64,000 nucleotides of DNA from Desulfosporosinus lacus DSM 15449 (GCF_900129935.1 NZ_FQXJ01000007.1:248001-312000); one strand, 5' to 3'. Shown: positions 7,867 to 17,591, numbered from the stretch's first letter. Numbers and translations are program-made. The notes: generated by a model from the letters alone, not told the origin.

Positions 7867-9678
7867 ATGGCTAGCAGATATACTTACAATAACCGTGATC
7901 ACAAGTTTATTATCAAAGAGTGGTTAGACGGCAGAAAAATCCTTGGATTAAAGCGTTTTGAGAATCATCTGAGTTTTGATGATGTTGATGCAATTCTCGA
8001 TGAATCCTTAAAAATGAGTAGAGAAGTATTAGCTCCTACTAATGATGACGGAGATAATATAGGTGCAAAGTTTGTTGATGGGAAGGTTATCGTTCCCCCA
8101 TCTTTCCATAAAGCCTTCAAGTTTGTCGAAGAAAATGGTTGGGGAGGAAGTAACAAGGATATCGACGGAGAAGGCACTTTGCCAGAGATTTTAAGCGAAG
8201 CTGTTCGTGAATTTATGATTGGTGCAAATCCATCAATGACCCCTTATTTCGGTTTAGCAGGCGGTATTGCATCCGTAATTAAGGCGTTTGGCTCTAAAGA
8301 ACAAACGGATCTCTACACTTCGAATATGTTCCAAGGGATTTGGGGCGGTACTATGTGTTTAACTGAGCCTGGAGGCGGTTCAGATGTCGGAGATATGACT
8401 TCTAAGGCATACCCAACGGATAACCCGTTATTATATAAAGTAAAAGGAACTAAATGTTTTATTACTGGTGGAGATCATGACCTTACTGAAAATATCATCC
8501 ATCTTGTGTTAGCACGAATTGATGGTGCTGCCCCTGGCACTAAAGGTCTGTCTCTATTCATTGTTCCAAAAATCAGGGTTAATGAAGATGGAAGCCTTGG
8601 AGAACCCAATGATGTCACTACCGTCGGAATTGAACACAAAATGGGTCTAAAAGGTTCGTCCACTGCAGTCCTCAGCTTCGGCGATGAAGATCAGTGCTTT
8701 GGCTACCTGTTAGGCAGTGCACCCGATGAAAAAGGGTTCGGACAAGGTATGGCTCAAATGTTCAAGATGATTAATGGGTCAAGGATGGATACCGGGCATA
8801 GCGCTCTTGGCGTAGCATCCGTAGCCTACAACAACGCGGTTGAATATGCTAAAGAACGTGTTCAGGGCCGTCCTATCACTGACCCGAGAGGTAAACGCGT
8901 CCCTATCATCCAACACGAAGATGTTCGTCGCATGTTACTTACTCAGAAGGCTACATTAGAAGCAATGCGTGCCATGATATTCCAAGGATATTACTATTTG
9001 GATTTAATTGATTTTGGTGGTGCACCTGAAGAAGTTGCACAAGCTAAACGTTTCATAGAAGTCATTACCCCTTTAGTCAAAGCGTATTGTTCAGATCAAG
9101 GTTGGTTAATGGTTACTGAAGCGATTCAAGTCTATGCCGGCTACGGATTTACAGAGGAATACCCTGTAGCGCGCAATGCCAGGGATATAAAGATTTACTC
9201 CATTTGGGAAGGTACTAACTTTATTCAGTCCATGGACCTTGTTGGTCGTAAGTGGAATCTGGAAAAAGGCGGTATATTCAAGGAGTTTTTGCAAGCGATT
9301 GGTGCTTTCGTTCAAAGTAACCAAGGAAATACCGAATTTGCTCGTGAATTTGGGTTGCTCGGAGAAGCATTACAGTCGTATGTAGACATGATGACTACAG
9401 TGTTTGGCTACTTTAAAGAAGATATCAGAATGGTGCCGTTGTACAGCACGAGAATTTTGCGGATTACAGCGGAGCTATATAGTGCTTACTTGTTACTGCA
9501 ACAAGCTTTAGTTGCTCATAAAAAAATCAAAGAAGGTACTAAAGACGCTTTCTATACTGGAAAAATTCAAACCGTTAAATTCTACGTTCGTAATATTTTG
9601 CCTGATGTTATGGCTACTGTCCGAATCATTAAAGAAGCTGATACCTCAGTCATCGACATGCCAGAAGAAGCTTTTTAA
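7867..9678 (+). CDS. Large (~600 aa) acyl-CoA dehydrogenase, copy 1
   Basis: 603 residues, longer than the usual ~380 because of an extra C-terminal helical domain, like FadE/DmdC-type enzymes. It should oxidise an acyl-CoA to the 2-enoyl-CoA using FAD, passing electrons to ETF. Visible motifs: MCLTEPGGGSDVGDM (FAD/substrate loop), TKCFITGGDHD, and YSIWEGTNFIQSMDLVGRK containing the candidate catalytic Glu of WEGT. ATG 7867 follows AAGGAC. It heads an operon with MBL hydrolase, nitroreductase, 3-hydroxyacyl-CoA dehydrogenase and thiolase, which together form most of a beta-oxidation spiral. A close paralogue is at 37163. Chain-length preference is not readable from sequence. Confidence 0.9.
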   Translation: MASRYTYNNRDHKFIIKEWLDGRKILGLKRFENHLSFDDVDAILDESLKMSREVLAPTNDDGDNIGAKFVDGKVIVPPSFHKAFKFVEENGWGGSNKDIDGEGTLPEILSEAVREFMIGANPSMTPYFGLAGGIASVIKAFGSKEQTDLYTSNMFQGIWGGTMCLTEPGGGSDVGDMTSKAYPTDNPLLYKVKGTKCFITGGDHDLTENIIHLVLARIDGAAPGTKGLSLFIVPKIRVNEDGSLGEPNDVTTVGIEHKMGLKGSSTAVLSFGDEDQCFGYLLGSAPDEKGFGQGMAQMFKMINGSRMDTGHSALGVASVAYNNAVEYAKERVQGRPITDPRGKRVPIIQHEDVRRMLLTQKATLEAMRAMIFQGYYYLDLIDFGGAPEEVAQAKRFIEVITPLVKAYCSDQGWLMVTEAIQVYAGYGFTEEYPVARNARDIKIYSIWEGTNFIQSMDLVGRKWNLEKGGIFKEFLQAIGAFVQSNQGNTEFAREFGLLGEALQSYVDMMTTVFGYFKEDIRMVPLYSTRILRITAELYSAYLLLQQALVAHKKIKEGTKDAFYTGKIQTVKFYVRNILPDVMATVRIIKEADTSVIDMPEEAF

Positions 9679-9716
9679 AGAGATCTGAGGTAACTGAGAA
9701 AGATGAGTATAGAAAA

Positions 9717-10610
9717 ATGAGTACAGAAATGTTTCAAGAGCTGTTGCCAAAATTTTTCTTTATACCCGGCGAGCATCAAGGACGATACCCTTACTGTAAC
9801 GGTTTACTGATCGATTCAGATCTTAAGGTGATCGTGGATGCAGGATTTGGACAAAGCCGCAGGGAGGCTATACTGGAAACCGGTCATGTGGACGTGATTA
9901 TTAATACTCACTTTCATCTGGATCATGCTTTTGGAAACAAGTGTTTTCCGGACGCAAGGGTTTGGGCCCACGTTCTGGATGCGCCAGCCTTGCGCAGTCA
10001 GAAGGAGTTTTTAGTTTATACGGGACTTAATCGGAACCCAAAATTTCCTGAGGGATACCCGTTTCCAAATGCCATGCTAGGTCGTGTGGTAGAAAGAGAA
10101 CTGGTAGACGGCGAGACTTTGGATTTCGGAGATATTGTATTACAAGTGCTTCATACGCCGGGCCATACCCCAGGTCACATCTCCTTGTATGAACCAAAGG
10201 AAAGAATATTGTTTTCGGGGGATATTGACCTATCCCCCTTCGGACCTTGGTATGGCAACGCAAGTTCGAGTATTGAAGAGTTTTCTGCCTCCATCAGACG
10301 GTTAATCGAGTTAAATCCTAAAGTAATGCTGACGAGTCATTCTGGTATGGTAACTGATAATATCCAAGAAAGGCTAAGAGAATACGCAGAGAAACTCGAT
10401 CAACGGGATGAGAAAATCTTGCAGAATTTACGTGTTCCCTTGTCTAAACAGGAATTAATGGAAATGAAAATAATATATAAGCGCTACCCTGAACCTCAGA
10501 GCCTTTATCAATATTTCGAAGAAGTTATGGTTGAAAAACATCTGCGGCGCTTAATAAGACTTGGAAAAATCTCTTTCGAGCCTAATCAAAAGTATAAGGC
10601 TTATGCCTGA
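9717..10610 (+). CDS. Metallo-beta-lactamase fold hydrolase
   Basis: 297 residues. The metal-binding motif H65-F-H67-L-D69-H70 (NTHFHLDHAFGN) is intact, followed by HTPGHTPGH and FSGDID, the further His and Asp ligands of a two-metal centre. The family includes thioesterases, lactonases and glyoxalase II-like hydrolases. In this operon, 38 bases after an acyl-CoA dehydrogenase and just before a nitroreductase, a thioesterase or lactonase role on an acyl-CoA or hydroxy-acid intermediate is plausible but unproven. The C-terminal ~70 residues are helical (SKQELMEMKIIYKRYPEP), as in MBL proteins with a winged C-terminal helper domain. Confidence 0.82.
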   Translation: MSTEMFQELLPKFFFIPGEHQGRYPYCNGLLIDSDLKVIVDAGFGQSRREAILETGHVDVIINTHFHLDHAFGNKCFPDARVWAHVLDAPALRSQKEFLVYTGLNRNPKFPEGYPFPNAMLGRVVERELVDGETLDFGDIVLQVLHTPGHTPGHISLYEPKERILFSGDIDLSPFGPWYGNASSSIEEFSASIRRLIELNPKVMLTSHSGMVTDNIQERLREYAEKLDQRDEKILQNLRVPLSKQELMEMKIIYKRYPEPQSLYQYFEEVMVEKHLRRLIRLGKISFEPNQKYKAYA

Positions 10611-10626
10611 AAGGTGGTTAGTCGTT

Positions 10627-11241
10627 ATGGATGTAAAGACAGCAATTCTAGAGCGGCGAAGTATTCGCAAGTTCAAATCAGATCCTGTGCCTGATGATAT
10701 GTTGCAAGAATTACTAGAGGCGGCTCGTTTAGCTCCGTCAGGAACAAATCATCAACCTTGGCGTTTCATCATAGTTAAGAATCAGAACGTGAAGGAAAAA
10801 ATCCAAGCTGCTGCATTCAATCAAACGTTTCTTAGTGAAGCTCCGATTCTTCTAGTCTGTTGTGCAGATCTTTCAACCTATGCTAACAATACTAGGAAAA
10901 GGTTGCAGGAACTGATCGATTCCGGAGTCTTCGGGCCAGAGGCTTTTAACAATTATCCCGATGTTGATAAGCCAATAGATGCTAATACCCTAAAAGCCTT
11001 TGTTCCTCACGCAATGTTGAATGTAGCTCTTGCCATAGAACACATTGCCTTGCGTGCAGTGTCCTTGGGTTTAGGGACGTGCTGGGTCCAATTAATGAAG
11101 GCGAAGAAGATAGCCGAGATCTTGGAGTTACCAAATAACCTTGTAGTTACGGCTTTATTGCCGGTGGGTTTTCCAAATCAAAGTCCGGCTCTCCGCCCCA
11201 GGGTAAATGTTGAGGAGATTGTTTATAAAGTATTTGAGTAA
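10627..11241 (+). CDS. Nitroreductase-family FMN oxidoreductase
   Basis: 204 residues. N-terminal AILERRSIRKFKSDPVPDDM and LAPSGTNHQPWRFIIVKN are the FMN phosphate and isoalloxazine binding signatures; GLGTCWVQLM near residue 155 is the second conserved stretch. The ATG at 10627 is set by AAAGGTGG ten bases upstream; the frame itself is open further 5' inside the hydrolase gene. The family reduces nitro groups, quinones, enones or flavins with NAD(P)H. In an acyl-CoA operon it might supply or accept electrons, or act on an unsaturated intermediate, but no specific substrate is visible. Confidence 0.85.
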   Translation: MDVKTAILERRSIRKFKSDPVPDDMLQELLEAARLAPSGTNHQPWRFIIVKNQNVKEKIQAAAFNQTFLSEAPILLVCCADLSTYANNTRKRLQELIDSGVFGPEAFNNYPDVDKPIDANTLKAFVPHAMLNVALAIEHIALRAVSLGLGTCWVQLMKAKKIAEILELPNNLVVTALLPVGFPNQSPALRPRVNVEEIVYKVFE

Positions 11242-11266
11242 TCGGAATTTTTTGGAGGTGTATTAG

Positions 11267-12133
11267 ATGAATGTTGAAGATATCAAAAAAATTTGCGTGA
11301 TCGGGGCCGGAAATATGGGCCATCAAATTGCAGTATGTTGCGCCTTAGCAGGGTATAGAGTATCCGTAACAGATATTAGCCAAGAGATGTTAGATAAAGC
11401 TGAAGCCTTTGTCAAGGGATATTTACCGGAACGCGTTGCAAAAGGGAAAATGAAGCAGGAACAAGCTGACATGGCCTTAGCAAATCTTAGTTTTACTGCC
11501 AGTCTGGAGGAATCTGCTGGAGATGCTGACTACGTGATCGAGGCTGCAGTTGAGAAAATGAATATCAAACGGAAACTCTTCGCAGATTTAGATAGGATCG
11601 CTCCTCCCCACGCTATTCTGGCTACTAATAGCTCGTTTATTGTCAGTTCTGAGGTTGCGGATGCTACAATGAGGCCTGAAAAGGTTTGTAATATGCATTT
11701 CTTTAACCCTGCCTTAGTCATGAAACTAGTTGAGGTTGTGCAAGGACCTCATACTTCCATGGAAACTGCTCAAGTTACAATGGATTTAGCAGCAAAACTT
11801 GGTAAGAATGGAGTTTTACTCAAAAAGGAAATCTATGGATTTGTCGTTAATCGTATCTTAGCAGCCCTAAATAATGAGGCTATGTTTCTAGCAGACATGG
11901 GCATTGCTACCCCTGAAGAGATTGACATTGCAGTCACCAATGCACTGGGTCATCCTATGGGACCATTCCGTTTAATAGATCTCACAGGTATAGATTTAGC
12001 GTACTATGTTGGAATGGAACGCTACCAAAATACCAGAGACCCAAAAGATAAACCATCACCATTACTTGTTGAGAAATTTACCAAGGGAGAGTATGGCATT
12101 AAGACTAAAAAAGGTTTTTACACCTACGAATGA
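11267..12133 (+). CDS. 3-hydroxyacyl-CoA (3-hydroxybutyryl-CoA) dehydrogenase, copy 1
   Basis: 288 residues, the normal Hbd length. Rossmann motif G13-A-G-N-M-G18 binds NAD(H). Catalytic regions are present: ATNSSFIVSS (Ser), CNMHFFNPALVMKLVEV (His and Glu), YGFVVNRI (Asn), and the C-terminal dimer helix domain HPMGPFRLIDLTGIDLAYYV. It oxidises (S)-3-hydroxyacyl-CoA to 3-ketoacyl-CoA. It sits between the nitroreductase and a thiolase, completing a hydroxyacyl-to-acetyl-CoA pair. Three further close copies lie at 13478, 19889 and 39067. ATG 11267 has GGAGG nine bases upstream. Confidence 0.93.
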   Translation: MNVEDIKKICVIGAGNMGHQIAVCCALAGYRVSVTDISQEMLDKAEAFVKGYLPERVAKGKMKQEQADMALANLSFTASLEESAGDADYVIEAAVEKMNIKRKLFADLDRIAPPHAILATNSSFIVSSEVADATMRPEKVCNMHFFNPALVMKLVEVVQGPHTSMETAQVTMDLAAKLGKNGVLLKKEIYGFVVNRILAALNNEAMFLADMGIATPEEIDIAVTNALGHPMGPFRLIDLTGIDLAYYVGMERYQNTRDPKDKPSPLLVEKFTKGEYGIKTKKGFYTYE

Positions 12134-12183
12134 GAACCTAAAAAGTTTTATTAAACAGAATGCAAAATACGGAGGTTAATTAA

Positions 12184-13350
12184 ATGATCAAAGAAGCGGT
12201 AATCGTATCAGCTGTCCGAACTCCTATTGGTCGAGCAGGAGGCACTCTGGGAAGGATTGCTCCCCACCTATATGGAGCGGAAGTAATTAAAGAAGCAGTT
12301 AAGCGCATTGGTTTGGATCCACTGGAAATTGAAGATGTGATCTTTGGCAATTGTTTGAATGCCGGTGGCAATATCGCTCATTTATGCTCCCTACAAGCGG
12401 GCTTACCCATGGAAATTGCCGGAATAACCATAGATCGGCAGTGTGGCTCTGGTTTAAATGCTGTCAACTATGCTGCTCAAGCTGTGATGGCAGGTATGGG
12501 AGATGTATATGTTGCGGGAGGAACAGAGAGCTGTTCTCTGACACCCTATGTCATGGAACATACCGATTTCTTCAGCAGGACGCCACCAAAATTCCGCAGT
12601 TTCCAGTTATCGACTGAGGAAATTGGAAACCCGCCAATGGGGATCACAGCAGAAAATTTGGCGGTGAAATATCAGATTAGCCGCCAAGAACAGGACGAAT
12701 TTGCTCTAAGTAGCCAGCAAAAAATGGGTATAGCAATGGAAGCTGGCTATTTCAAAGATCAAATTCTCACGCTCACTATTCCAGTTGGCAAGAATAAGTC
12801 AATTATGTTTGACACTGATGAACACCCCCGTCCTCAAACTACGATAGAGGGCCTCGCTAAACTTAGTCCAGCCTTTAAAACTGGCGGGACTGTCACGGCA
12901 GGAAACAGTTCTGGTGTAAATGATGCTGCCGCTGCAGTTGTTGTAATGTCCGCTGATAAGGCTAAGGCCCTCGGTTTAAAACCTTTGGCTAAAGTACGCA
13001 CATTCGCTGTCGCTGGTGTTGATCCTAACATAATGGGAATCGGACCAGTGCCGGCAACCAGAAAAGCCTTGGCTCATGCTGGACTCGCCCTGGCTGACAT
13101 AGACTTAATTGAATTAAACGAAGCTTTCGCAGCTCAAGTACTTGCTGTAGACAGAGAGCTTCATTTCGACATGTCTAAAGTAAATGTCAATGGCGGGGCA
13201 ATTGCTCATGGTCATCCTATTGCAGCTACAGGAGCAATTCTTACAGCAAAATTAGTTCATGAGATGAATCGCAGGGACGTCCAGTTTGGTCTAATCACTG
13301 CTTGTATTGGCGGAGGGCAAGGAATTGCAACTATCTTTGAAAGAGTTTAA
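12184..13350 (+). CDS. Acetyl-CoA C-acyltransferase (thiolase), copy 1
   Basis: 388 residues. Catalytic residues of class II thiolases are all present: C87 in [11 protein letters not shown] (acyl carrier), [26 protein letters not shown] (His) and the second Cys in TACIGGGQG. It cleaves 3-ketoacyl-CoA with CoA to give acetyl-CoA and a shortened acyl-CoA, or the reverse condensation. It is the last gene of the first operon and is followed by a strong terminator at 13370. RBS CGGAGG upstream of ATG 12184. Confidence 0.93.
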   Translation: MIKEAVIVSAVRTPIGRAGGTLGRIAPHLYGAEVIKEAVKRIGLDPLEIEDVIFGNCLNAGGNIAHLCSLQAGLPMEIAGITIDRQCGSGLNAVNYAAQAVMAGMGDVYVAGGTESCSLTPYVMEHTDFFSRTPPKFRSFQLSTEEIGNPPMGITAENLAVKYQISRQEQDEFALSSQQKMGIAMEAGYFKDQILTLTIPVGKNKSIMFDTDEHPRPQTTIEGLAKLSPAFKTGGTVTAGNSSGVNDAAAAVVVMSADKAKALGLKPLAKVRTFAVAGVDPNIMGIGPVPATRKALAHAGLALADIDLIELNEAFAAQVLAVDRELHFDMSKVNVNGGAIAHGHPIAATGAILTAKLVHEMNRRDVQFGLITACIGGGQGIATIFERV

Positions 13351-13369
13351 TTAATGACCATCGTTTAAT

Positions 13370-13409
13370 CCCCTCCTCTAACTGGGTCAACAGTTCTGCG
13401 GAGGGGTTT
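13370..13409 (+). terminator. Rho-independent terminator after thiolase 1
   Basis: Outer stem CCCCTCC/GGAGGGG with an inner AACTG/CAGTT stem, followed by TTTC. It closes the operon starting at 7867. Confidence 0.75.
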
Positions 13410-13419
13410 CTAATATTGG

Positions 13420-13437
13420 TTGGCATTATTTTTGCAT
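13420..13437 (+). promoter_or_regulatory. Sigma-54 (-24/-12) promoter
   Basis: TTGGCATTATTTTTGCAT has GG and GC ten bases apart, a full match to TGGCAYR-N4-TTGCW. It lies 41 bases before the hydroxyacyl-CoA dehydrogenase start at 13478. Confidence 0.75.
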
Positions 13438-13477
13438 TTAAAGGTAATACTGAGGGCTTTATTCGGTATTAGGAGGA

Positions 13478-14359
13478 ATGAAAGTGGAAGGACATGCAAT
13501 AAATAGTATTTGCATTGCTGGGGCAGGGAGCATGGGCCATCAGATTGCCTTAAATGCTGCATTAGCTGGTTTCAAAGTAATATGTACGGATGTTAACGAA
13601 GAAGTTTTGCAGAAGGCGGAGCAATTTGTCTCAAACTATCTGCCGGAAAGAGTTTCTAAAGGAAAACTCAAGCAAGCAGATGCGGAAGCTGTAAAAGCGA
13701 ATCTTATATTTATTTCTGATTTAGCTGAGGCTGCTCGAGAAGCTGATTTGGTCATAGAAGCTATCATAGAAAAATTAGAAATTAAGCGTCAGTTATTTGC
13801 TCAATTAGATAGCTTATGTCCGCCACATACTATTTTAGCAACCAACAGTTCATATATTGTAAGTTCTAAAATTGTTGATGTGACAAGTCGGCCTGAGAAA
13901 GTTTGTAATATGCATTTTTTTAATCCGGCTTTGGTTATGAAGCTTGTGGAAGTTGTTAAAGGACCCCATACGTCAGAGGATACCACTAGCAAACTAATGG
14001 ATATTTGTGTGCGTATGGGAAAAACCCCGGTGTTATTAAAGCAAGAAATCTATGGGTTTTTAGTTAACCGAATTCTTGTTGCTATTAGAAACGAGGCGAT
14101 TTATCTGCTTGACATGGGGATAGCCAGTCACGACGATATTGATAGGGCGGTTACATTAGCCTTGGGGCATCCTTTGGGGCCTTTCGGTTTAATGGATCTG
14201 ACGGGAATAGATCTTACCTATTACAGGGGCTTGGAGCGTTATCAAGAGACTGGTGATCCAGCAGATCGTCCTTCCCCAACGATTGTTCAGAAGTTCATAC
14301 ATAAAGAGTGGGGAAGAAAAACAGGCAGGGGATTTTACGATTATTCTGTAAAAGATTGA
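13478..14359 (+). CDS. 3-hydroxyacyl-CoA dehydrogenase, copy 2
   Basis: 293 residues; GAGSMGHQIA Rossmann loop at about 14-23, ATNSSYIVSSK, CNMHFFNPALVMKLVEV and YGFLVNRI active-site regions, HPLGPFGLMDLTGIDLTYY dimerisation domain. Same reaction as copy 1, but this copy is the most divergent (N-terminus MKVEGHAINSICIAG, C-terminus YDYSVKD). It has its own sigma-54 promoter 41 bases upstream and is followed by a 382-residue acyl-CoA dehydrogenase, suggesting a separate two-gene transcription unit. RBS AGGAGG directly before ATG. Confidence 0.92.
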   Translation: MKVEGHAINSICIAGAGSMGHQIALNAALAGFKVICTDVNEEVLQKAEQFVSNYLPERVSKGKLKQADAEAVKANLIFISDLAEAAREADLVIEAIIEKLEIKRQLFAQLDSLCPPHTILATNSSYIVSSKIVDVTSRPEKVCNMHFFNPALVMKLVEVVKGPHTSEDTTSKLMDICVRMGKTPVLLKQEIYGFLVNRILVAIRNEAIYLLDMGIASHDDIDRAVTLALGHPLGPFGLMDLTGIDLTYYRGLERYQETGDPADRPSPTIVQKFIHKEWGRKTGRGFYDYSVKD

Positions 14360-14468
14360 GAACGATGTCATTGAAATGCATATCTAAATTGTCCTTCTAT
14401 TACATAGTTAAAGATTTTAAAGTGCTTAAATTTTTGGGGGGCGGGATAAGCAGATAGGAGGAGTCGCT

Positions 14469-15617
14469 ATGGAGGTCACTGATGAAGAGCTTAGTATTAT
14501 TAAACAAACGGTCAGAACTTTCGTCAGAAAAGAGGTAGATCCTTTAGCTGAACAGATGGAAGAAGAGGAAAAAGTTCCTCTCAGTTTGTTGGACAAAGCA
14601 GCTGAGATCGGTTTGTTCGGGCTAAGCATGCCTCAAGAGTACGGTGGTTTAGGCGCTGGAATGGTCGGTAAAGCCATGGTTTATGAAGAATTAGGGCGTG
14701 GACCGAATTGTTTTTCCTCCATTATTGGTTGCCATAATGGAATTGGCAGTGTAGGGATTGTAGCGTGCGGCAATGAAGAACAAAGGCAGCGTTATTTGCC
14801 TAAAATGGCTACTGGCGAAATAATAGGAGCTTTTGCCCTTACAGAAGCGTCTGCTGGCTCTGATTCAGGTAATTTAAAAACGACGGCGGTGCTGAAGGGC
14901 GATCGTTACATTCTAAATGGGACCAAGCAGTTCATTACTAACAGTGATGTTGCCGGTGTTTTCACTGTAATGGCGGTAACCGATAAAAGCAAAGGGAGCA
15001 AAGGCATCACATCCTTTATCGTAGAGCGTAGTTTTAAAGGTTTTACTGTGGGGAAATTTGAGAAGAAAATGGGATTGCACGGTTCTCAAACGGCCGAGCT
15101 AATTTTTGAGGACTGTGAAGTACCCGTTGAAAACGTTTTAGGGGAGCTGGGGCAGGGATATGTCAACGCCCTAAAAATCTTGGCTAATGGTCGCGCGGGA
15201 CTAGCAGCCCGGAATCTTGGCTCCAGTCAAAAATTACTGGAGATTAGCATCAAATATGCATTACAACGTGTACAATTCGGTAAGCCAATTTTTGAAAACC
15301 AAATAATACAGCATTATTTAGCCAATATGGCTATAGAAATTGAGGCCTTACGCAGTTTGACTTATGATGTTGCACGAAGAATAGATAAAGGAGAAAAAAT
15401 AATCAAAGAAGCTGCTATCGTGAAAACATTCGGTTCGGAGGTCTTTGGTCGTGTAGCTGATATGGCTGTTCAAATCCATGGCGGTATGGGATATATGAGG
15501 GAATGTGAAGTAGAACGATTCTATCGTGACGCTCGAATTACTCGTATCTATGAAGGAACCTCAGAAATTCAACGCAATATTATAGCTGCCCAGCTGAAGA
15601 AAGAATTTTCGTTATAG
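14469..15617 (+). CDS. Acyl-CoA dehydrogenase (short/medium-chain type)
   Basis: 382 residues, the standard length for butyryl-CoA/medium-chain dehydrogenases. FAD and substrate motifs FALTEASAGSDSGN (about residues 122-135), FITNSDVAG, and C-terminal IHGGMGYMRECEVERFYRDA and RITRIYEGTSEIQRN, whose YEGT Glu is the usual catalytic base. It forms a 2,3-enoyl-CoA and reduces ETF. ATG 14469 with AGGAGG upstream. It is not a duplicate of the two ~600-residue enzymes, so the island covers at least two dehydrogenase classes. A truncated thiolase start follows immediately. Confidence 0.92.
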   Translation: MEVTDEELSIIKQTVRTFVRKEVDPLAEQMEEEEKVPLSLLDKAAEIGLFGLSMPQEYGGLGAGMVGKAMVYEELGRGPNCFSSIIGCHNGIGSVGIVACGNEEQRQRYLPKMATGEIIGAFALTEASAGSDSGNLKTTAVLKGDRYILNGTKQFITNSDVAGVFTVMAVTDKSKGSKGITSFIVERSFKGFTVGKFEKKMGLHGSQTAELIFEDCEVPVENVLGELGQGYVNALKILANGRAGLAARNLGSSQKLLEISIKYALQRVQFGKPIFENQIIQHYLANMAIEIEALRSLTYDVARRIDKGEKIIKEAAIVKTFGSEVFGRVADMAVQIHGGMGYMRECEVERFYRDARITRIYEGTSEIQRNIIAAQLKKEFSL

Positions 15618-15633
15618 GTTAAAGGAGGTGAGG

Positions 15634-15750
15634 ATGATGCAGGAGGCAGTTATAGTAGCAGGGGTACGTACAGCGATCGGCAGAGGGGGTGGTGCTCTTG
15701 AATCAAAAAGGTCATGGATTAATAGAATACAAATGAGAGTGTGCTTTTAG
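15634..15750 (+). pseudogene. Thiolase 5' remnant (38 codons)
   Basis: After AAAGGAGG, an ATG opens QEAVIVAGVRTAIGRGGGAL, which matches the N-terminus of thiolases in this window ([19 protein letters not shown] at 12184). The match ends after about 22 residues and unrelated codons run to a stop within the terminator. This is a gene whose remainder has been deleted. It shows that the operon 13478-15617 once ended in a thiolase, as the first operon still does. Confidence 0.8.
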
Positions 15751-15773
15751 GAGAGCGCACTCTCATTTGTATT
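15726..15773 (+). terminator. Strong hairpin terminator
   Basis: A 19-bp stem (AATACAAATGAGAGTGYGC and complement, one G-T pair) with a ten-base loop, at the end of the dehydrogenase/thiolase-remnant unit. Confidence 0.8.
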
Positions 15774-15927
15774 AAAACTGTTTTAATTAAAAAATTTCAA
15801 TTTGGGAACGAAGTTAGAGGTTGATTCCATTTAAGTGGGATTTTCTATCAACTTCTTTAACGTTATAGTGAAAAAATTGATTATTTCTAACCTTCAAAAA
15901 AATCTTTTATATATGGTAACATTCTTA

Positions 15928-15933
15928 TATAAT
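15928..15933 (+). promoter_or_regulatory. Likely -10 box (TATAAT) of activator gene 1
   Basis: CTTATATAATG lies about 35 bases before the activator start; a comparable CTATATAATGG precedes activator 2 at 32949-32954. The -35 is weak, consistent with low constitutive expression. Confidence 0.4.
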
Positions 15934-15968
15934 GTTTACTTAGGATACAATATAAATGGGGGATGGAA

Positions 15969-17372
15969 ATGAGTGTAAGGGCCCACGCCATAACAAGCAG
16001 CATAATTCCGCACTGGGATCGTGAACTCTTATTCGAAATTCTGAATAACATTCATGATGTGGTTCTTGTTATAGATTCAGAAACAACCGTTGTCTATGCG
16101 AATAAGGCTTATGCCAAGATTTTAGGAGTACCAGTAGCTAGGGTCTTAGGTCGAAGACTGGATTCGATTGAAACAGCTTCAGCGAAAATAATTGAAGTAT
16201 TACGCACGGGAAAGCCCAGTCAAGGCCAAGATCACGTGAAATCTTTGAATATTCATGTGGTTGGGAATTCGTTTCCTCTATTGAATGGTCAAGAAGTTAT
16301 TGGCGCTGTATCGATCTTTAAAAATATTACGGAAGTCGTTGAATTAAATACAGAGTTGCAGAGAACAAAGGGCGTAGCAGATTACTTAAAAGAGCAATTG
16401 GAACAATGGGAACATTTGCCCCTTTCCTTCAAGGAATATGTGGGACAAAACAGTCGTCTCAAGGAAACTCTAGTGTTAGCAGCTAAGGTAGCTCGTACAG
16501 ACAGTACCGTCCTTATCCTTGGTGAAAGCGGAGTTGGCAAAGAAGTACTGGCTAGGGCAGTTCATAATAGCAGTCGACGCAAGGATAAGCCTCTAATTAA
16601 AGTGAATTGTGCTGCTATACCTGAAGATTTAATTGAGAGTGAACTGTTTGGATATGAAGACGGTGCTTTTACCGGTGCTAAAAAGGGTGGAAAACTTGGT
16701 AAGTTTGAATTAGCTCATTTTGGAACAATTTTCCTGGACGAAATAGGAGATATGAGCTATACGATGCAAGCAAAACTATTGCGTGTATTACAAGAAAAAG
16801 AGTTTGAACGGGTAGGAGGCACTAAAACTGTCAAGGTCAATATTCGAGTTATAGCAGCTACAAATCGGGATTTAGCTTGTATGATTGAAAAAGGTACTTT
16901 CCGGCGTGACTTATACTATCGGCTGAATATTGTTCCCCTCAAGCTGACTCCTCTGCGTGAACGAAAAGATGATCTTATGGCCTTATCGAAAACATTCCTT
17001 GATCAATTTTCTCGGGAAGTTGGTCACGAGCTGATACTGTCTCCCCAAGTGGTTCGGTTTTTTCAGGATTATGATTGGCCGGGAAATATTAGGGAGTTGC
17101 AAAATGCACTTGAACACGCCAGCATTGTGGCTAGTGGAACAACTATCGAACTTCATCACTTACCAGCGCACTTAATTCCAACCTATGAGGATCGTTCGAG
17201 TAGTAAGGAAAAGCCATTTGATGTAAAGGAAGTTATAGGCAGAGTGGAGAAGGACCTGATTGTTTCTGCCTTAGCAACTTATAACAATAATCGTACTAAA
17301 GCAATGGCTGCGTTGGGGATTTCAAGGCGTGCATTTTACGATAAGTTGCGCAGGTATGGTATTGAAGAATAG
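15969..17372 (+). CDS. PAS-domain sigma-54-dependent transcriptional activator 1
   Basis: 467 residues. A PAS sensor domain (~20-125; [20 protein letters not shown]) is followed by a linker, an AAA+ domain (~155-380) with Walker A GESGVGKE at 185-192, the sigma-54 contact loop GAFTGA at 232-237, Walker B TIFLDE at 253-258 and the R-finger region, then a Fis-type HTH ([20 protein letters not shown]). Such proteins bind upstream enhancer sites and use ATP to open sigma-54 promoters. The ATG at 15969 is preferred to 15963 because GGGGG lies 6 bases before it. It is about 80% identical by eye to the activator at 32988. The PAS ligand is unknown; an acyl-CoA or its acid is likely from context. Confidence 0.92.
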   Translation: MSVRAHAITSSIIPHWDRELLFEILNNIHDVVLVIDSETTVVYANKAYAKILGVPVARVLGRRLDSIETASAKIIEVLRTGKPSQGQDHVKSLNIHVVGNSFPLLNGQEVIGAVSIFKNITEVVELNTELQRTKGVADYLKEQLEQWEHLPLSFKEYVGQNSRLKETLVLAAKVARTDSTVLILGESGVGKEVLARAVHNSSRRKDKPLIKVNCAAIPEDLIESELFGYEDGAFTGAKKGGKLGKFELAHFGTIFLDEIGDMSYTMQAKLLRVLQEKEFERVGGTKTVKVNIRVIAATNRDLACMIEKGTFRRDLYYRLNIVPLKLTPLRERKDDLMALSKTFLDQFSREVGHELILSPQVVRFFQDYDWPGNIRELQNALEHASIVASGTTIELHHLPAHLIPTYEDRSSSKEKPFDVKEVIGRVEKDLIVSALATYNNNRTKAMAALGISRRAFYDKLRRYGIEE

Positions 17373-17417
17373 GTTGTGTACTTTATATACTTAATCCTTA
17401 TGTATAAGTGTTTTATT

Positions 17418-17434
17418 GTTTCAATTATATACAT
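17418..17434 (+). repeat. Dispersed 17-base motif GTTTCAATTATATACAT (copy 2)
   Basis: Identical to 7278-7294. Here it lies about 50 bases upstream of the sigma-54 promoter at 17484. Confidence 0.45.
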
Positions 17435-17438
17435 GAAT

Positions 17439-17478
17439 TAACCCTCTTTAGGCTAAGTTTCTAGTCTTAAGGGGGTTT
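17439..17478 (+). terminator. Terminator after activator 1
   Basis: AACCCTCTTTAG pairs imperfectly with CTTAAGGGGGTT around a 14-base loop and is followed by TTGCTTT. Confidence 0.6.
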
Positions 17479-17483
17479 TGCTT

Positions 17484-17502
17484 TATGGCATAATTATTGC
17501 AA
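17484..17502 (+). promoter_or_regulatory. Sigma-54 (-24/-12) promoter
   Basis: TATGGCATAATTATTGCAA: TGGCATA-N4-TTGCA, full match. Located 91 bases before crotonase 1 and directly downstream of activator 1, its probable regulator. Confidence 0.75.
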
Positions 17503-17591
17503 ATATAGAAATAAAGAAGGCTGAAGATTTGAAAAAAAAAGGAGTGTATTCAGTAAATAATAGACTCTCAACAAGGAGGTAGGACAGACAA

